Below are positions 10,304 to 19,397 of a stretch of DNA of 64,000 nucleotides, piece by piece. Both the position numbers and the translations under genes were made by a program. Numbering within the stretch: position 1 is the first letter of the stretch; every line of letters begins with the position of its first letter. The notes under the pieces are model-generated. The model was given only the letters and a program-made list of their open reading frames with translations, was not told the DNA's origin and searched no databases. The stretch is from Palsa-459 sp963841965 (lineage in GTDB: Bacteria; Actinomycetota; Acidimicrobiia; Acidimicrobiales; RAAP-2), in contig CAWJES010000001.1 in the NCBI GenBank assembly GCA_963841965.1, forward strand, positions 1-64,000, in the 5' to 3' direction.

Positions 10304-10723
10304 ATGACCGGCGCCGGTAAAACGTCGGCAGGTACATCACCGGATTTTGTGCGTGAACAGGTTGCAGCATTTGAAGGCAATACATTTGCCCGGCTGCTGG
10401 GCCTGCACATCATTGAGGCCCGTGACGGCTATGCACGCGTCGAAATGGACTGTGCCGGAAAACTCAACCCCCACGGTATCGCGCACGGCGGTGCCATCTT
10501 TTCGCTTGCCGACCATGCTTTTGGCATTGCGTCCAACTGTGGCGATAACCACTATACGGCGGTCTCAGTTTCCATCCAGTATCTCCTGCCCGCGAAAGGC
10601 CGGCTTGCTGCGGTTGCGGAACGTATCGCGGTAAATGAAACCTGCGATATCTTCCGTGTCATGGTGTATGAAGGCGACCGGACGGTTGCTGTTTTTGACG
10701 GCGTTGCATTCAGGCTCCCTTGA
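10304..10723 (+). CDS. PaaI-family hotdog-fold thioesterase
   Basis: NPHGIAHGGAIFSLADHAFG is the hotdog-fold active-site helix of the PaaI/YdiI group, with the catalytic aspartate in LAD. HYTAVSVSIQYLLPAKGRL and DRTVAVFDGVAFRLP are the expected strands. Such enzymes hydrolyse acyl-CoA thioesters; the acyl group cannot be told from sequence. Length is about 140 residues. The frame also opens at 10268, but an ATG at 10304 gives the usual N-terminus. The gene is unbroken, and the last codon is followed 79 bases later by the DUF2148 gene. Confidence 0.85.
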   Translation: MTGAGKTSAGTSPDFVREQVAAFEGNTFARLLGLHIIEARDGYARVEMDCAGKLNPHGIAHGGAIFSLADHAFGIASNCGDNHYTAVSVSIQYLLPAKGRLAAVAERIAVNETCDIFRVMVYEGDRTVAVFDGVAFRLP

Positions 10724-10801
10724 GTGCCTCATCGGGATTTTTTCGCGCACCACCCCACAAACCCTGCGTCTTTATCTCCCGGCAGTTTCCCATACTCACG
10801 C

Positions 10802-11357
10802 ATGACTGTTGAGAAAACAGCAGTGGCTGCAGTCGCCGGGCTCATGGCGCTTGCAGCCCGCACCGCACCAAAAGCACATGGGGATGATGAGATCCTCCTC
10901 TCCGTGCTCACGGACGCCCAGATAAAAAAACTCTCCCGCGCGATGTCTGACTATGGCACAAAAAACGGGCTGGGGTATTTCCTGCGCGATGCCAGGAATG
11001 TTGCCGCTTCTGACGCGTGCCTTGTCATCGGCGTCCGCGGAGTTGCCACGGTCGGTCTCAACTGCGGGGCCTGCGGGTACGCGACCTGTGCCGCCGTTGT
11101 AAAAGCAGCACAGAAAAAGAAATCCGCAACAACCGTGTATGCCGGCCCCAACTGTGCGGTACGGATGGCGGATCTCGGGATTGCCCTTGGGTCTGCGGTA
11201 AAAACCGCCCAGATCCATAACGTGGACAACCGGATCATGTACACTGGCCGGATCGGTCGCGATGAACCTCGGGTTTCTTGGTAAAGACTGCACGGTCGCC
11301 TTTGCGATCCCGCTCTCGGCATCGGGGAAAAGCATTTTCTTCGATCGGAAAGCATAA
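10802..11357 (+). CDS. DUF2148 ferredoxin-domain protein, one frameshift
   Basis: The protein begins MTVEKTAVAAVAGLMALAAR and contains VGLNCGACGYATCAAV, a closely spaced cysteine set that gives the DUF2148 family its ferredoxin-like label; an iron-sulfur centre is likely, but no activity is established. Near 11245 the frame shifts: the first frame ends in PRVSW, while the other gives SVAMNLGFLGKDCTVAFAIP and a natural end in FFDRKA at 11357, matching the family length of about 185 residues. It lies 13 bases before the GHMP-family gene, probably in one transcript. Confidence 0.82.
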
Positions 11358-11370
11358 CCGGTGAAAGACA

Positions 11371-12456
11371 ATGCCAGTCATGATGATACGCGGCGGCGAT
11401 CTCGACCTCGTTGAATACGAGTTCAGGTCATTCCTTCCCGGAGAAATCACAAAGACGCTCGGTTTTGAGAAGAATACCTACCGATTGCACCCGAAAAAAG
11501 GTAAAGTCGTGGTAAAGGCACCGGCCCGGATCCACCTCTCCGTCCTCGACATGAACCGGTTTGCACCGGATCACGCTGGCGGCGGGGGGATCGGGTTTGC
11601 CATCCAGTGCTACTGCACCACGGAAGTCGAGTGCACCCGGCAGGGCCTCGTAATCGATTACAGCCGGTCTGCCATAGTCGAAAACTTTGTCGCCGTCTTT
11701 AACAGGGCAGTCGGCTACACCGGCGGCTTTAAGATAAAAGCGACCGACCACCAGCGCAAGCATGTCGGCCTCGGGTCGACGAGCACCGTGATGATCGCAG
11801 TCGCGACTGCCATAAACGAGGCAGTCGGCTCGCCGCTGACGAATGCAGGAACTGCGCCGGCTCATCGGCCACAACTATGTCGAGGAAACTGCAGAAGGCA
11901 CCATTGCGTTTGGTTTCGAGACCGGTGTCGGCCCCGCTGCAAGCACCTATGGAGGCATGGCGGTAATGGGGGACGAGCCTCGTGCTCGTGGTACCACCAC
12001 CCGTTTGCGGAAGGAATGAATGTCTTTATCGTTGTCCCGCCGACCGATATCTTATCAGCACGGCACAAAAGAGTTTGACCTCCTGATGAACCGGGCACGT
12101 TCGCTTGACTCCCGGGACCCGGGAACTCAAGGCGTATCTCTTCATGATGGATTTCATCCCGGCGCTCGAACGAGGGGACGTACAAAAGATCGGGGAGGTC
12201 ATCTGGGAGATTGAGTTTCGGGGATCGAAACGGGCAGAGATCGAACACCACAGCTCACCGGATCTACCAGTACATGAGCATGCTCCGGGAAGCCGGTCTC
12301 GAATTTGTCGGCATGAGTTCTGTCGGGCCGTCGATTGCAATCGTGACCGGGAAGGACCGCAAAGCAATCCAGAAGATCCTAAAACCAATCGGCCTCAAGA
12401 TCGCCATCGCGACAAAGGTAGATAACAAGGGTATGACGGTCACGTGCAGGAAATAA
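11371..12456 (+). CDS. GHMP-superfamily protein, beta-RFAP synthase-like, several frameshifts
   Basis: KAPARIHLSVLDMN at about residue 52 and HVGLGSTSTVMIAVATAI at about residue 132 are the N-terminal and phosphate-binding-loop signatures of the beta-ribofuranosylaminobenzene 5'-phosphate synthase branch. That enzyme joins PRPP and 4-aminobenzoate at the start of the tetrahydromethanopterin pathway, essential for methanogenesis. The C-terminal half is scattered over three frames (FIVVPPTDIL; LKAYLFMMDFIPALERGDVQ; FVGMSSVGPSIAIVTGKDRK), so about five indels between 11850 and 12250 are needed. The corrected length is about 360 residues. An N-terminal extension of about 45 residues precedes the GHMP domain. 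A homologous GHMP kinase is the alternative. Confidence 0.72.
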
Positions 12457-12479
12457 TGGTGACTGCGTCTGGAGATCTC

Positions 12480-12487
12480 TTTTTTTT
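12480..12487 (+). terminator. poly-T terminator
   Basis: Eight T residues lie 24 bases after the GHMP gene stop, followed by more AT-rich sequence. This fits an archaeal terminator for the thioesterase-DUF2148-GHMP run and separates it from the convergent dedA gene. Confidence 0.5.
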
Positions 12488-12563
12488 AATAATTTTACAT
12501 CGTTTCACAGATTTCCGGTCTCATTTGGTATAATTTTTGGCAATTCTGTGAATGATCAAAAAA

Positions 12564-13225
12564 TTACGGCCCGTCCGGTTTCTTCTTCTGCCGGTAAGCC
12601 TGGATGATCCCGGCAATGAGGAGGAGGATCGTTCCTGCAGTCACCGCGAGGACAAGGAAGAGCAGCACGCTCATATTCTGCTGGACAACCGGGAGCCTGC
12701 CAACATAATAACCGGCGAGATACAACGACAAGCGTCCATGAGACTGCCCCCAGCACATTGTAGAACAGGAATTTCCGGTATTTCATCGTCCCGACGCCAG
12801 CGAGGAACGGTGCAAATGTGCGGACAACGGGAACAAACCGGGCAACAAAGATCGTAGTGCCGCCTGTACTTCTCGTAAAAGGAGTATGTCCGGTCGATGT
12901 ACCTCTTTTTTGATAAAGTTCGGGAACCGTTCCTGGAAGATATGCAGTCCGATGTAGCTGCCCAGCCAGTAATTGACCGTGTCACCCAGGACCGCCCCGA
13001 GGATATATGCTGCGATCAGGAGATCAATGTTCAGGATCCGCTTGCGGCTGCCGCCCCGGATACAAACAACAGGGAATCCCCGGGCAGGAAAGGTGTGATG
13101 ACAAAACCCGTTTCAAAAAAAATGATGCAGAACAGGAAAAAATATGTCCAGATACCGTAGATCTGGGTAACGGCCATCAGGTGGTGATCAAGATGGAAGA
13201 TAAGGCCGAAGATCGATTCTATCAT
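12564..13225 (-). CDS. DedA-family membrane protein, several frameshifts
   Basis: The N-terminal piece (13225 down to about 13035) reads MIESIFGLIFHLDHHL and FFETGFVITPFLPGDSLLFV, the DedA signature FxE...PxxPG(D/E). Later frames give DTVNYWLGSYIG, KEYIDRTYSFYEKYG and FVPVVRTFAPFLAG, the second re-entrant region with its conserved arginine. The C-terminus is hydrophobic, ending RQKKKPDGP at 12564. About three indels must be corrected; total length is about 220 residues, normal. DedA proteins flip polyprenyl-phosphate or phospholipid carriers and affect membrane homeostasis. It is convergent with the GHMP gene. Confidence 0.85.
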
Positions 13226-13372
13226 GAATGATACAGATATTGGACGAGCGGTCTATATCAACGTCACCGCTGTTTTCGTTCCGGCATGATCTCCAGACAC
13301 CATTATGTTAACGTATATTGTTGAAAAAAACATAGGGTACTCATACAGCAGTACATATGCCATGTGATCACC

Positions 13373-14232
13373 ATGAAAGTCCACAATAAAACCCTGTACC
13401 CGCTCTTCCTGTGCGGCATTCTCTGTATCGCATTTCTCCTTGTTGCTCCGGTGCATGCATTCACGGCAGATTCACTCGTTATCACCGTCGCAAAAAACGG
13501 TGATGCCACTGCCGCGTTTACGTATTCCCTTGACGGGGTTATTGAGAATGCCATTCCTGAATCCATACTTCAGGAACAACTGGTCAAAGGACTGGCAACA
13601 AGTTCGGATCCTCCCGAGATCCTTTCGTTTTCCAAATCAGAAGCAGATCTCTACCTGAAAAATTTCGCCATGGTAACCGACGTACCGACCGGGACGGAGT
13701 ACCAGACTGCGTCCATGGATTTTAAGAAAAGCCCAGATTGCCCTTCAGAACTCTGCCGTAAGCACGGTGATCTCCGCTGATTTTTCCCCGAAAGTTACAA
13801 CGGTCACCTTCCCTGACGGTTATTCCCGCCAGCTGACCTATTCATCGGCCCTGCCAAGCCTTGACCATACGGTCATCGATCCGGCAAAAGCGAGCGCGGT
13901 ACCGACTGTAAATACCTCGGCGCTTGGTGCACTGAATGTCAGTTCATCCCCGGAAAACGTGCATGTGTATATCGATACGGCCTATGTCGGGGACACTCCC
14001 GGGACGTTTACCGAAAATACCCCCGGGCCAGCATGAGGTTATGCTGGAAGCAGACGGGTACGTTACCCTTACAACAAATGTTACCGTAAACGCAGGGGAG
14101 ACGACACCGCTTATTGAGGACCTGGACATTGCCCCGGCACCCACAAAGAAAGCAAACGCACCGGATGCAGGGACGGTTATCGTGGTTCTCGCTCTCGCGC
14201 TCTGTGGCATGGCGGTTCTGCACCGGAAATAA
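13373..14232 (+). CDS. secreted, membrane-anchored PEGA-domain protein, two frameshifts
   Basis: A signal peptide (LYPLFLCGILCIAFLLVAPV, then HAF) is followed by about 170 residues of beta-rich sequence of no known family. A PEGA domain follows (ENVHVYIDTAYVGDTPGTF, then EVMLEADGYVTLTTNVTV), with a C-terminal hydrophobic segment (VIVVLALALCGMAVL) and a basic end. PEGA repeats are common on the surface of methanogens, with unknown binding partners. The protein should be exported and anchored by its C-terminus. Frames join near 13735 and 14025. ATG 13373 is preferred over GTG 13364 because the GTGATC just upstream looks like an archaeal ribosome site. Confidence 0.75.
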
Positions 14233-14242
14233 ACCCTGGTTT

Positions 14243-14338
14243 GGCTCTGTTGAAATCCTTCCCCAATCACAGTGTTTGCGGTTGGTTCCAAGAAAATCTG
14301 CAATGTTTGGAACTTGATTTGAAGATTTCGACAGAGCC
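14243..14338. mobile_element. 96-bp element with terminal inverted repeats (MITE-like)
   Basis: GGCTCTGTTGAAATCCTT at the left and AAGATTTCGACAGAGCC at the right are inverted repeats with two differences. The interior has no gene but contains a smaller GGTTCCAAG/TTTGGAAC pairing. Size, terminal repeats and lack of coding fit a miniature inverted-repeat element mobilised by a transposase coded elsewhere. It lies 10 bases after a gene stop. No clear target-site duplication was found. Confidence 0.55.
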
Positions 14339-14784
14339 CCTAGTTTTATTATTTGGTGGAGACTCTCCCGATTTTTTTTTTGCATACGAAAAAATTTTTG
14401 GTGATTTAATAAATTGCAAATCACCTGCTATTGGAGAAAATTACCGCCAGCCATTTACGTACGATGAATGCTGCCACTCCAGAAAAAATGCCGCTTGTGG
14501 CGGATCAATAAACAAAAAAATGCACAACTGCTTCATTCCCCCACTGCGGATGGCAGGGCTCTGTGACGGGAGACCGGATCGCATTTTCTTGTCTTTCGGG
14601 GTCCTGTTGTAAATGCCCTGACTCATACCGGATTCTACAGAGCCATTTTTATTTTTTTCATGTTACAGGTTTTTAGAGAGGGGTTCAGGATTGTCCACGC
14701 ACGTACGGAACGGATATCCATATTTATTGAATCTTAAAAACCGACAAGACAGACCCGGCACAAAAAAAAAGAGAAATTGTGTTT
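14339..14784. other. gene-poor AT-rich stretch with more GGCTCTGT ends
   Basis: No supported gene lies here. Two further copies of the octamer occur at 14557-14564 (GGCTCTGT) and 14637-14644 (ACAGAGCC), again pointing inward. The open frame across 14241-14612 shows no known domain. The whole block 14243-14644 may be one decayed insertion sequence or two neighbouring small elements. A nine-A run at about 14762-14770 would be a poly-T terminator for the - strand gene that ends at 14785. Confidence 0.4.
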
Positions 14785-15342
14785 TTAACGCCGTGACCGG
14801 ACCGAAAGGATACCGATGACACCAAATGCTGCAAAGACAGCAAACGGCAGGCTGCCGGATTTGGTCGGCTCCGGAGAGGTCTGGGCTGCGGTCGTCATTT
14901 CAGCGGTAACATTGGCCGGGGTACCTGCTGGTGCCGGTGCAGTCACATTTGCCTGCCCTGCAGTCGTGTTTGCTGCTGCGAGCGGGGCAAGGGTCACATC
15001 GATCTCAACGGTCTCGTTTTTCCCCGGGACTGAAGTGATATTTGCCGAGTAGAGTGCATATCCTGCCTTTTCAACGGTAATAACACGGTATGGCGTTCCG
15101 GTCGTGTAGACCGGGACTGCCAGCTGGCTGTTATTCGTGACACCCTTGAAATCCGAATCGAAGGTAACATTTGCTCCGTCAACGTTTGCCTTGACAAGGT
15201 AAGTCCCCATGTCCCCGCCGATAAGCTGCTGGGCGGTGGTCGTCGTTATGGCTGGCGTCTGGTTATCCGCGGGAGCCACTGCTGATACGCATCCGACAAT
15301 TGCCATGCACACAATAAGAGTTACAAAGAATAATCTCTTCAC
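14785..15342 (-). CDS. secreted, membrane-anchored PEGA-like surface protein
   Basis: This is an intact 185-codon gene. A signal peptide (MKRLFFVTLIVCMAIVGCVS) leads to a PEGA-like domain (YLVKANVDGANVTFDSDFKG, YRVITVEKAGYALYSANITS), a long linker rich in threonine, alanine and proline with several N-x-T sites, a C-terminal hydrophobic stretch (LPFAVFAAFGVIGILSV) and RSRR. This is the plan of an archaeal S-layer-associated protein held by its C-terminus, probably glycosylated in the linker. Function is unknown. It faces away from the inverted-repeat region, and a T run on its own strand follows the stop. Confidence 0.8.
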   Translation of the reverse strand: MKRLFFVTLIVCMAIVGCVSAVAPADNQTPAITTTTAQQLIGGDMGTYLVKANVDGANVTFDSDFKGVTNNSQLAVPVYTTGTPYRVITVEKAGYALYSANITSVPGKNETVEIDVTLAPLAAANTTAGQANVTAPAPAGTPANVTAEMTTAAQTSPEPTKSGSLPFAVFAAFGVIGILSVRSRR

Positions 15343-15436
15343 ACAATCACATCCAAGTACGAGAGGAAAGAACGTTTCACGCCCATTTAAAAATTCCTTC
15401 TTGATCCAAAGGTCAATAGTGAAATTGACCCTGATT

Positions 15437-16070
15437 TCAGGAGATTTTTTTAAATGCGGCTGCGATCTCGGCGCGGGGAAGCGGTTGTCCGCGCACCGTC
15501 ATCGTCCAGCGTCGGGTTTCACATTCATGGGGCTGTAACGAGCGGAAAAGTTCCCGTACCTCCTCTCCGGTGAAGTAATGAGTAGCGATCCCGTTTTTCC
15601 GCATAAATGTGCCCGATTCAGTCTCGCTCCCGGTGCCAGCCCGAAAATCCCCGACTTCAAAAGCCGGAAAAATACAGGGTGCCCCCCACCTTGAGCACCC
15701 GTGTCGATTCCAGAGCGCACATGATACGTCCGGCTGCTGGCAGGTGCCCGATCACATGGAACGCGATCACACAATCGAACGAAGCATCGCGAAAAGGCAG
15801 GGAGCGGACATCGGCAAGGGCGATTTCCGCGCATACGTTTTTCGGGGAAATTGACTTGCACAGGATCGCTGCAGAAGATGAAAAATCGATGCCAACAACT
15901 TCGCACTTTTTTTCTGTGAGCGCGGAGAACGTCTTACCGTTCCCGCACCCGAGTTCGAGCACGCGCTCTCCGTCACAGAGCGGGGGCAGGTGATGAACTG
16001 CCCCGCCCCAGACCCGCCCCCTCCGGGAATAATCGTTGTCCCAGCGGTCTGCATCGCGATCCCCATTCAT
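15437..16070 (-). CDS. class I SAM-dependent methyltransferase, one frameshift
   Basis: RVLELGCGNGKTFSALTEKK is SAM-binding motif I; VVGIDFSSSA gives the acidic residue after strand 2; ALADVRSLPFRDASFDCVIA and LKVGGTLYFSGF are motifs II and III. Near 15655 the frame changes, and the second frame gives FTGEEVRELFRSLQPHECET and an end in AAFKKIS at 15437, for about 210 residues. The substrate is unknown. ATG 16070 (MNGDRDADRWDNDYSRRGR) starts at the usual place for the family; a longer frame opens at 16115. It lies 93 bases beyond the end of the MgtE_N-CBS gene on the same strand. Confidence 0.83.
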
Positions 16071-16162
16071 GTGAATATATCCCTTACTCCCGCTGCCTGA
16101 ATGTGTGTCCCGCATGGCAGAACCGGCATGCAGGGACCCCTTTGCATCCAGACCCGGTACTC

Positions 16163-17452
16163 TTATTCGAGAAAGTGGTGGGTCAGGTTCATAACATCCC
16201 GGTACTTTATGACCCCGACAAGGCGCTTGTCGTCATCGGTGACCGGGCAGGGCCCGGAAACTGTACCGCTCAAATTCCTGCGATGCCTCTTTAAGGGTAA
16301 TTCCTGCCTCCAGGCTGATCACATTCTCTGTCATGATCGCAGAGAGAGACGCCTTGTCATCCGCGCTCAACAGTTCCTTTAAATCGATTACGCCCAGCAA
16401 CCGGTTCCCGCCATCCACGACATAGATGTACATAACGACATCTTTTCCCCGTGCATGCCGGGGATAATCGTTCTGCACATACTCGACAAGGGTATCCGGG
16501 GAGAACGTGAGGATCTTCTGGGTTGTGTAGTGGATCACCTTCTCCTCCTGCTTTTCCATGATTGCCCTCAGGTTCCTCGCATTATCTGGATTGAGCGCCG
16601 CAAGGATATCTTCAGCATCCGCATGCGGGATGACCGAAAGGACGTCGGCTGCCTGGCCCGGCGTCATATCGTTGATGAGCTGGACAACCTTGTCTGTAGA
16701 GAGCGATGAGATGATATCGCGCTGCACCTGTGGTTCGATCTCTTCGAGTGTATCGCTCGCATGCTCGTGATCGAGTGTGGAGAAGAGCATGACCCGCTGA
16801 TCGTGATCCATCTCTTCGAGGATATCTGCAAGATCGACAGGATGGATCTCCGAAAGCTTGTCTTTTAAGACATTCAGTTTGATATTTCCCTTGAATCTCC
16901 CGATATTCGTCGGGAGGGGCTGAATATATTTCCATGAAATCATCTGCTCTGCTTCGGTGTCGGCAGTGGTGTAGAGGATCTTCGCAATTATGCCGAGGCC
17001 AAGTCTCCTGAGACGGGCTGCCTTTCCGGTATCAACATCGGTGACGTAAAGTCTCTTGTTCCGCAGGACAAGCCGGATATCGTAGACTATTTCGACCTCA
17101 TTCTCTTCAAGGTCGATCACTTTCTTGTCGAGAATATAATCCCGAAGGAGAATGACATCATCGCCCGGTTCGATTTCATATGGGGTAAGATCCCCGATGG
17201 TGACCTCAATTCCCCGCCGGTGAGGGTGTGGACATTCTCCCACGGGATGAGGAGACTGGGGTTGCCAAAAGACCGGGAGACATACAGTGACCGCACCTCC
17301 GGGATCTTTGTGGTCTCTGCAATCACGAGATCGGTAAGCGATCCTATTTTTTTACCTGAACGCAGGACAGGGACATTCAGGATATCTGAAAGAAGGATGT
17401 CGAGGTCCCCCGCAGTTGCAGAGGTATTAGCCGTTTCCTGCTGTGCCATCAT
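16163..17452 (-). CDS. PRC-barrel/MgtE_N/CBS cytoplasmic regulator without membrane domain, two frameshifts
   Basis: The order is: PRC-barrel (LLSDILNVPVLRSGKKIGSL, residues about 18-95), a second PRC-like barrel (LRDYILDKKVIDLEENEVEI), an MgtE intracellular N domain (LVDLADILEEMD-type repeats: HPVDLADILEEMDHDQRVML, TPGQAADVLSVIPHADAEDI), then two CBS domains (VVDGGNRLLGVIDLKELL; second completed after a shift near 16250 as DDDKRLVGVIKYRDVM). It ends at 16163, about 430 residues, with no transmembrane segment. In MgtE channels the N and CBS domains sense Mg2+ and close the pore. Here they are a separate protein whose ATG overlaps the stop of a small membrane protein, downstream of an Nramp-related transporter. 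It probably senses Mg2+ or nucleotide and gates that transporter. Confidence 0.82.
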
Positions 17453-17664
17453 GCACCCCCGTGGACGATCGTCCAGAATTTGTACCCGAGCAGGACCACG
17501 AGGAAGATGAGATACAACCTGAGGAAGAGGAGGGCAAATTTTGCGCCTGTCGATAGTTTGATCTTGGGTGTTGCATATCTCCTGTTGATCCTGGTGATCA
17601 TCTCGGTCGATTCATGGATGGCATTTCCGATACGTTCCCCGAAGACGCTTTCAATTGCTACCAT
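17449..17664 (-). CDS. small single-pass membrane protein in Nramp operon
   Basis: This is a 71-codon intact gene. GGGAGG lies seven bases before ATG 17664. The N-terminal half is polar (SVFGERIGNAIHESTEMITR) and is followed by KLSTGAKFALLFLRLYLIFL and VVLLGYKFWTIVHGGA, one long hydrophobic helix. I do not recognise the family. It sits 13 bases after the Nramp-like stop and its TGA overlaps the next ATG, so it is cotranslated with both neighbours. An accessory subunit or membrane tether linking transporter and MgtE_N-CBS regulator is an inference from position. Confidence 0.72.
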   Translation of the reverse strand: MVAIESVFGERIGNAIHESTEMITRINRRYATPKIKLSTGAKFALLFLRLYLIFLVVLLGYKFWTIVHGGA

Positions 17665-17677
17665 TTTTCTCCCTCCC

Positions 17678-18949
17678 TTACCCGAACAGGTTCGGGAACA
17701 GTGTGCTGATACCGTAGAGTGTTGACACAAAGATAATGCACACGACTATCGTTATGTTCGCGATATTGTCAAACAAGGTATTTTTGTATTTCCCCATTAT
17801 TTCATCGCTGTTCAGGAGGATGATCAAAAATACCAGCGCCGAGCCGGCAGAAGGGTCACAGCAACGACCTGCACAAAGAGGGTGATCAATACCAGCGGAG
17901 CGTTTGGTATGAGAACAACCGCCCCGGCGGTGATCAGTCCTATGAAGTAATACACATAGAACCAGAACGCCTCTTTTACCTTATAGTTCAGGGAGTGTGC
18001 CCATCCGAAGACCTCTCCGAATGCCCATGAGTTTGTGAGCGCGATGCAGATCGCGCCGAGGGAACCCGGCATCGAAAAGACCGATTGCAACAAGCGTCCC
18101 TACCCACGGGTGTGTTCCCATGATGACCTGTGCAGCCTGCGCGGCACTCTCGATATTCATCCCGTAGAGGAGCGTCCCGGTCACGACAATCACGAAGATC
18201 GCGACAATTACCGTGAAGATTGCGCCGACAAGCGTGTCGAATTTCCCCCAAGGAATATCCTTCTCCTTCATTTGTTTGTCGACAACAGCACTCTGCTGGA
18301 AGAAGATCATCCATGGTGCGATTGTCGTACCGATATTTGCCATCAGAAAGAAGAACAGTTCCCCGTTAAATCCTCCCGGGAAATTGGGAATAATGCCTGC
18401 CCGGATGATATCGGGGACAGAGGGGTGGATGATAATTGCTGCCGGGATATAGATCAGGTTGACGAGACAGAAGACCATGGTGATCTTCTCCCACGTCCAG
18501 TACCGTCCTGACATGACAATGCCGAGCATGATGAATATGACTATAATGACGGTAATTATGGGGGGTACACCGAAGATGCTGAGTGCTGCAGGTCATACCG
18601 ATAAACTCAGTGACCATGGTCAGCCAGTTGACGATACTGAGATCCAAAAGAGAGAACCAGCCCCAGAACGAGCCGAATGAACTGAAGATCGCCTCCGCAT
18701 GCCCGTGCTTGGTGACGGCACCCAGCCGGACCGTCATCTCCTGCACAAAATACGCGACAGGTCCAGAGCAGGACGAGGAACCAGATGAGGTTGTACCCGA
18801 ATTTTGCGCCGGTTGCTGCATAGGTTGTGATCCCGCCGGCGTCGTTGTCTGCGATCATCACGATAAGCCCAGCCGGCAAGCAGCAGGTAGATCTTGATGG
18901 TCTTGATAATCCGGCTGTAATTAAAATAGAATTTCGATAAAAGATCCAT
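17678..18949 (-). CDS. Nramp-family divalent metal transporter (NRMT-like), several frameshifts
   Basis: This is a polytopic protein of about 420 residues beginning MDLLSKFYFNYSRIIKTIK. The TM1 metal-site region reads VMIADNDAGGITTYAAT where typical Nramps have DPGN, and TM6 reads IGTTIAPWMIFFQQS where Mn/Fe Nramps have A-x-M-P-H. These departures resemble the NRAMP-related Mg2+ transporter group, which lacks the transition-metal-selective methionine geometry. Further blocks: SIVNWLTMVTEFIG, IYIPAAIIIHPSVPDIIRAG and ALTNSWAFGEVFGWAHSLNY. Frames join near 18880, 18760, 18590, 18070 and 17850; the end STLFPNLFG at 17678 is restored from a second frame. It is first in an operon with a small membrane protein and an MgtE_N-CBS regulator, which supports Mg2+ as substrate. 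Confidence 0.82.
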
Positions 18950-19397
18950 GGTACGCCTTCCTTTCCTTATTTTAGTGCATTGTTTCTGTCATCCCCCCAT
19001 TCGATCCCATTCGATCTGAATGGCAGTTGAAGAAAATCTTCCCGAAAAAACCGGGGACGTTTCCTACCACCAGACAGGTAGATACCAGAGTCATATATAA
19101 TTATCCCGTTCGGCAGGATTTTTTGGCAGTTAAAAACCAGTTGTGATCACGCCTTATCAGCACAGGCAAAAATCTGCGGTTTTTAATCGAATAAAACATG
19201 AATTCGCGGATTTCGAATATTTTTCTGAGGATACAGGCTGTTTTTTTTGGGAAACCGGGAACTGCGGTATCCCGGCAGGTACCCTGTCGCTGGTGTATTG
19301 AAACATAATAAGATACAACAAGATACACTAATATAGGAAAATAACATCGGAACTGGTCCCTTGTAACAGATGGGGATTATCGTTTGAGGTGCGCGAA
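18950..19397. other. divergent promoter region of Nramp operon and serS
   Basis: No gene is supported in these 448 bases. They hold the inverted/direct repeat at 18998-19023, a strong TATA-like CATATATAATTAT at about 19092-19104, and AT-rich sequence (ACACTAATATAGG near 19326) shortly before serS. Both operons must be driven from here. Confidence 0.5.
18998..19023. promoter_or_regulatory. inverted and direct repeat upstream of the Nramp operon
   Basis: CCATTCGATCTGAATGG at 19007-19023 has 6-base arms around GATCT. Its left half, CATTCGATC, is also repeated directly at 18998-19006. The repeats lie about 50-75 bases before the Nramp start codon and upstream of an AT-rich stretch (reverse strand ACTAAAATAAGG) that could be the TATA box. 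This is a plausible operator or activator site for metal-dependent control, but no regulator gene is nearby. Confidence 0.45.
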
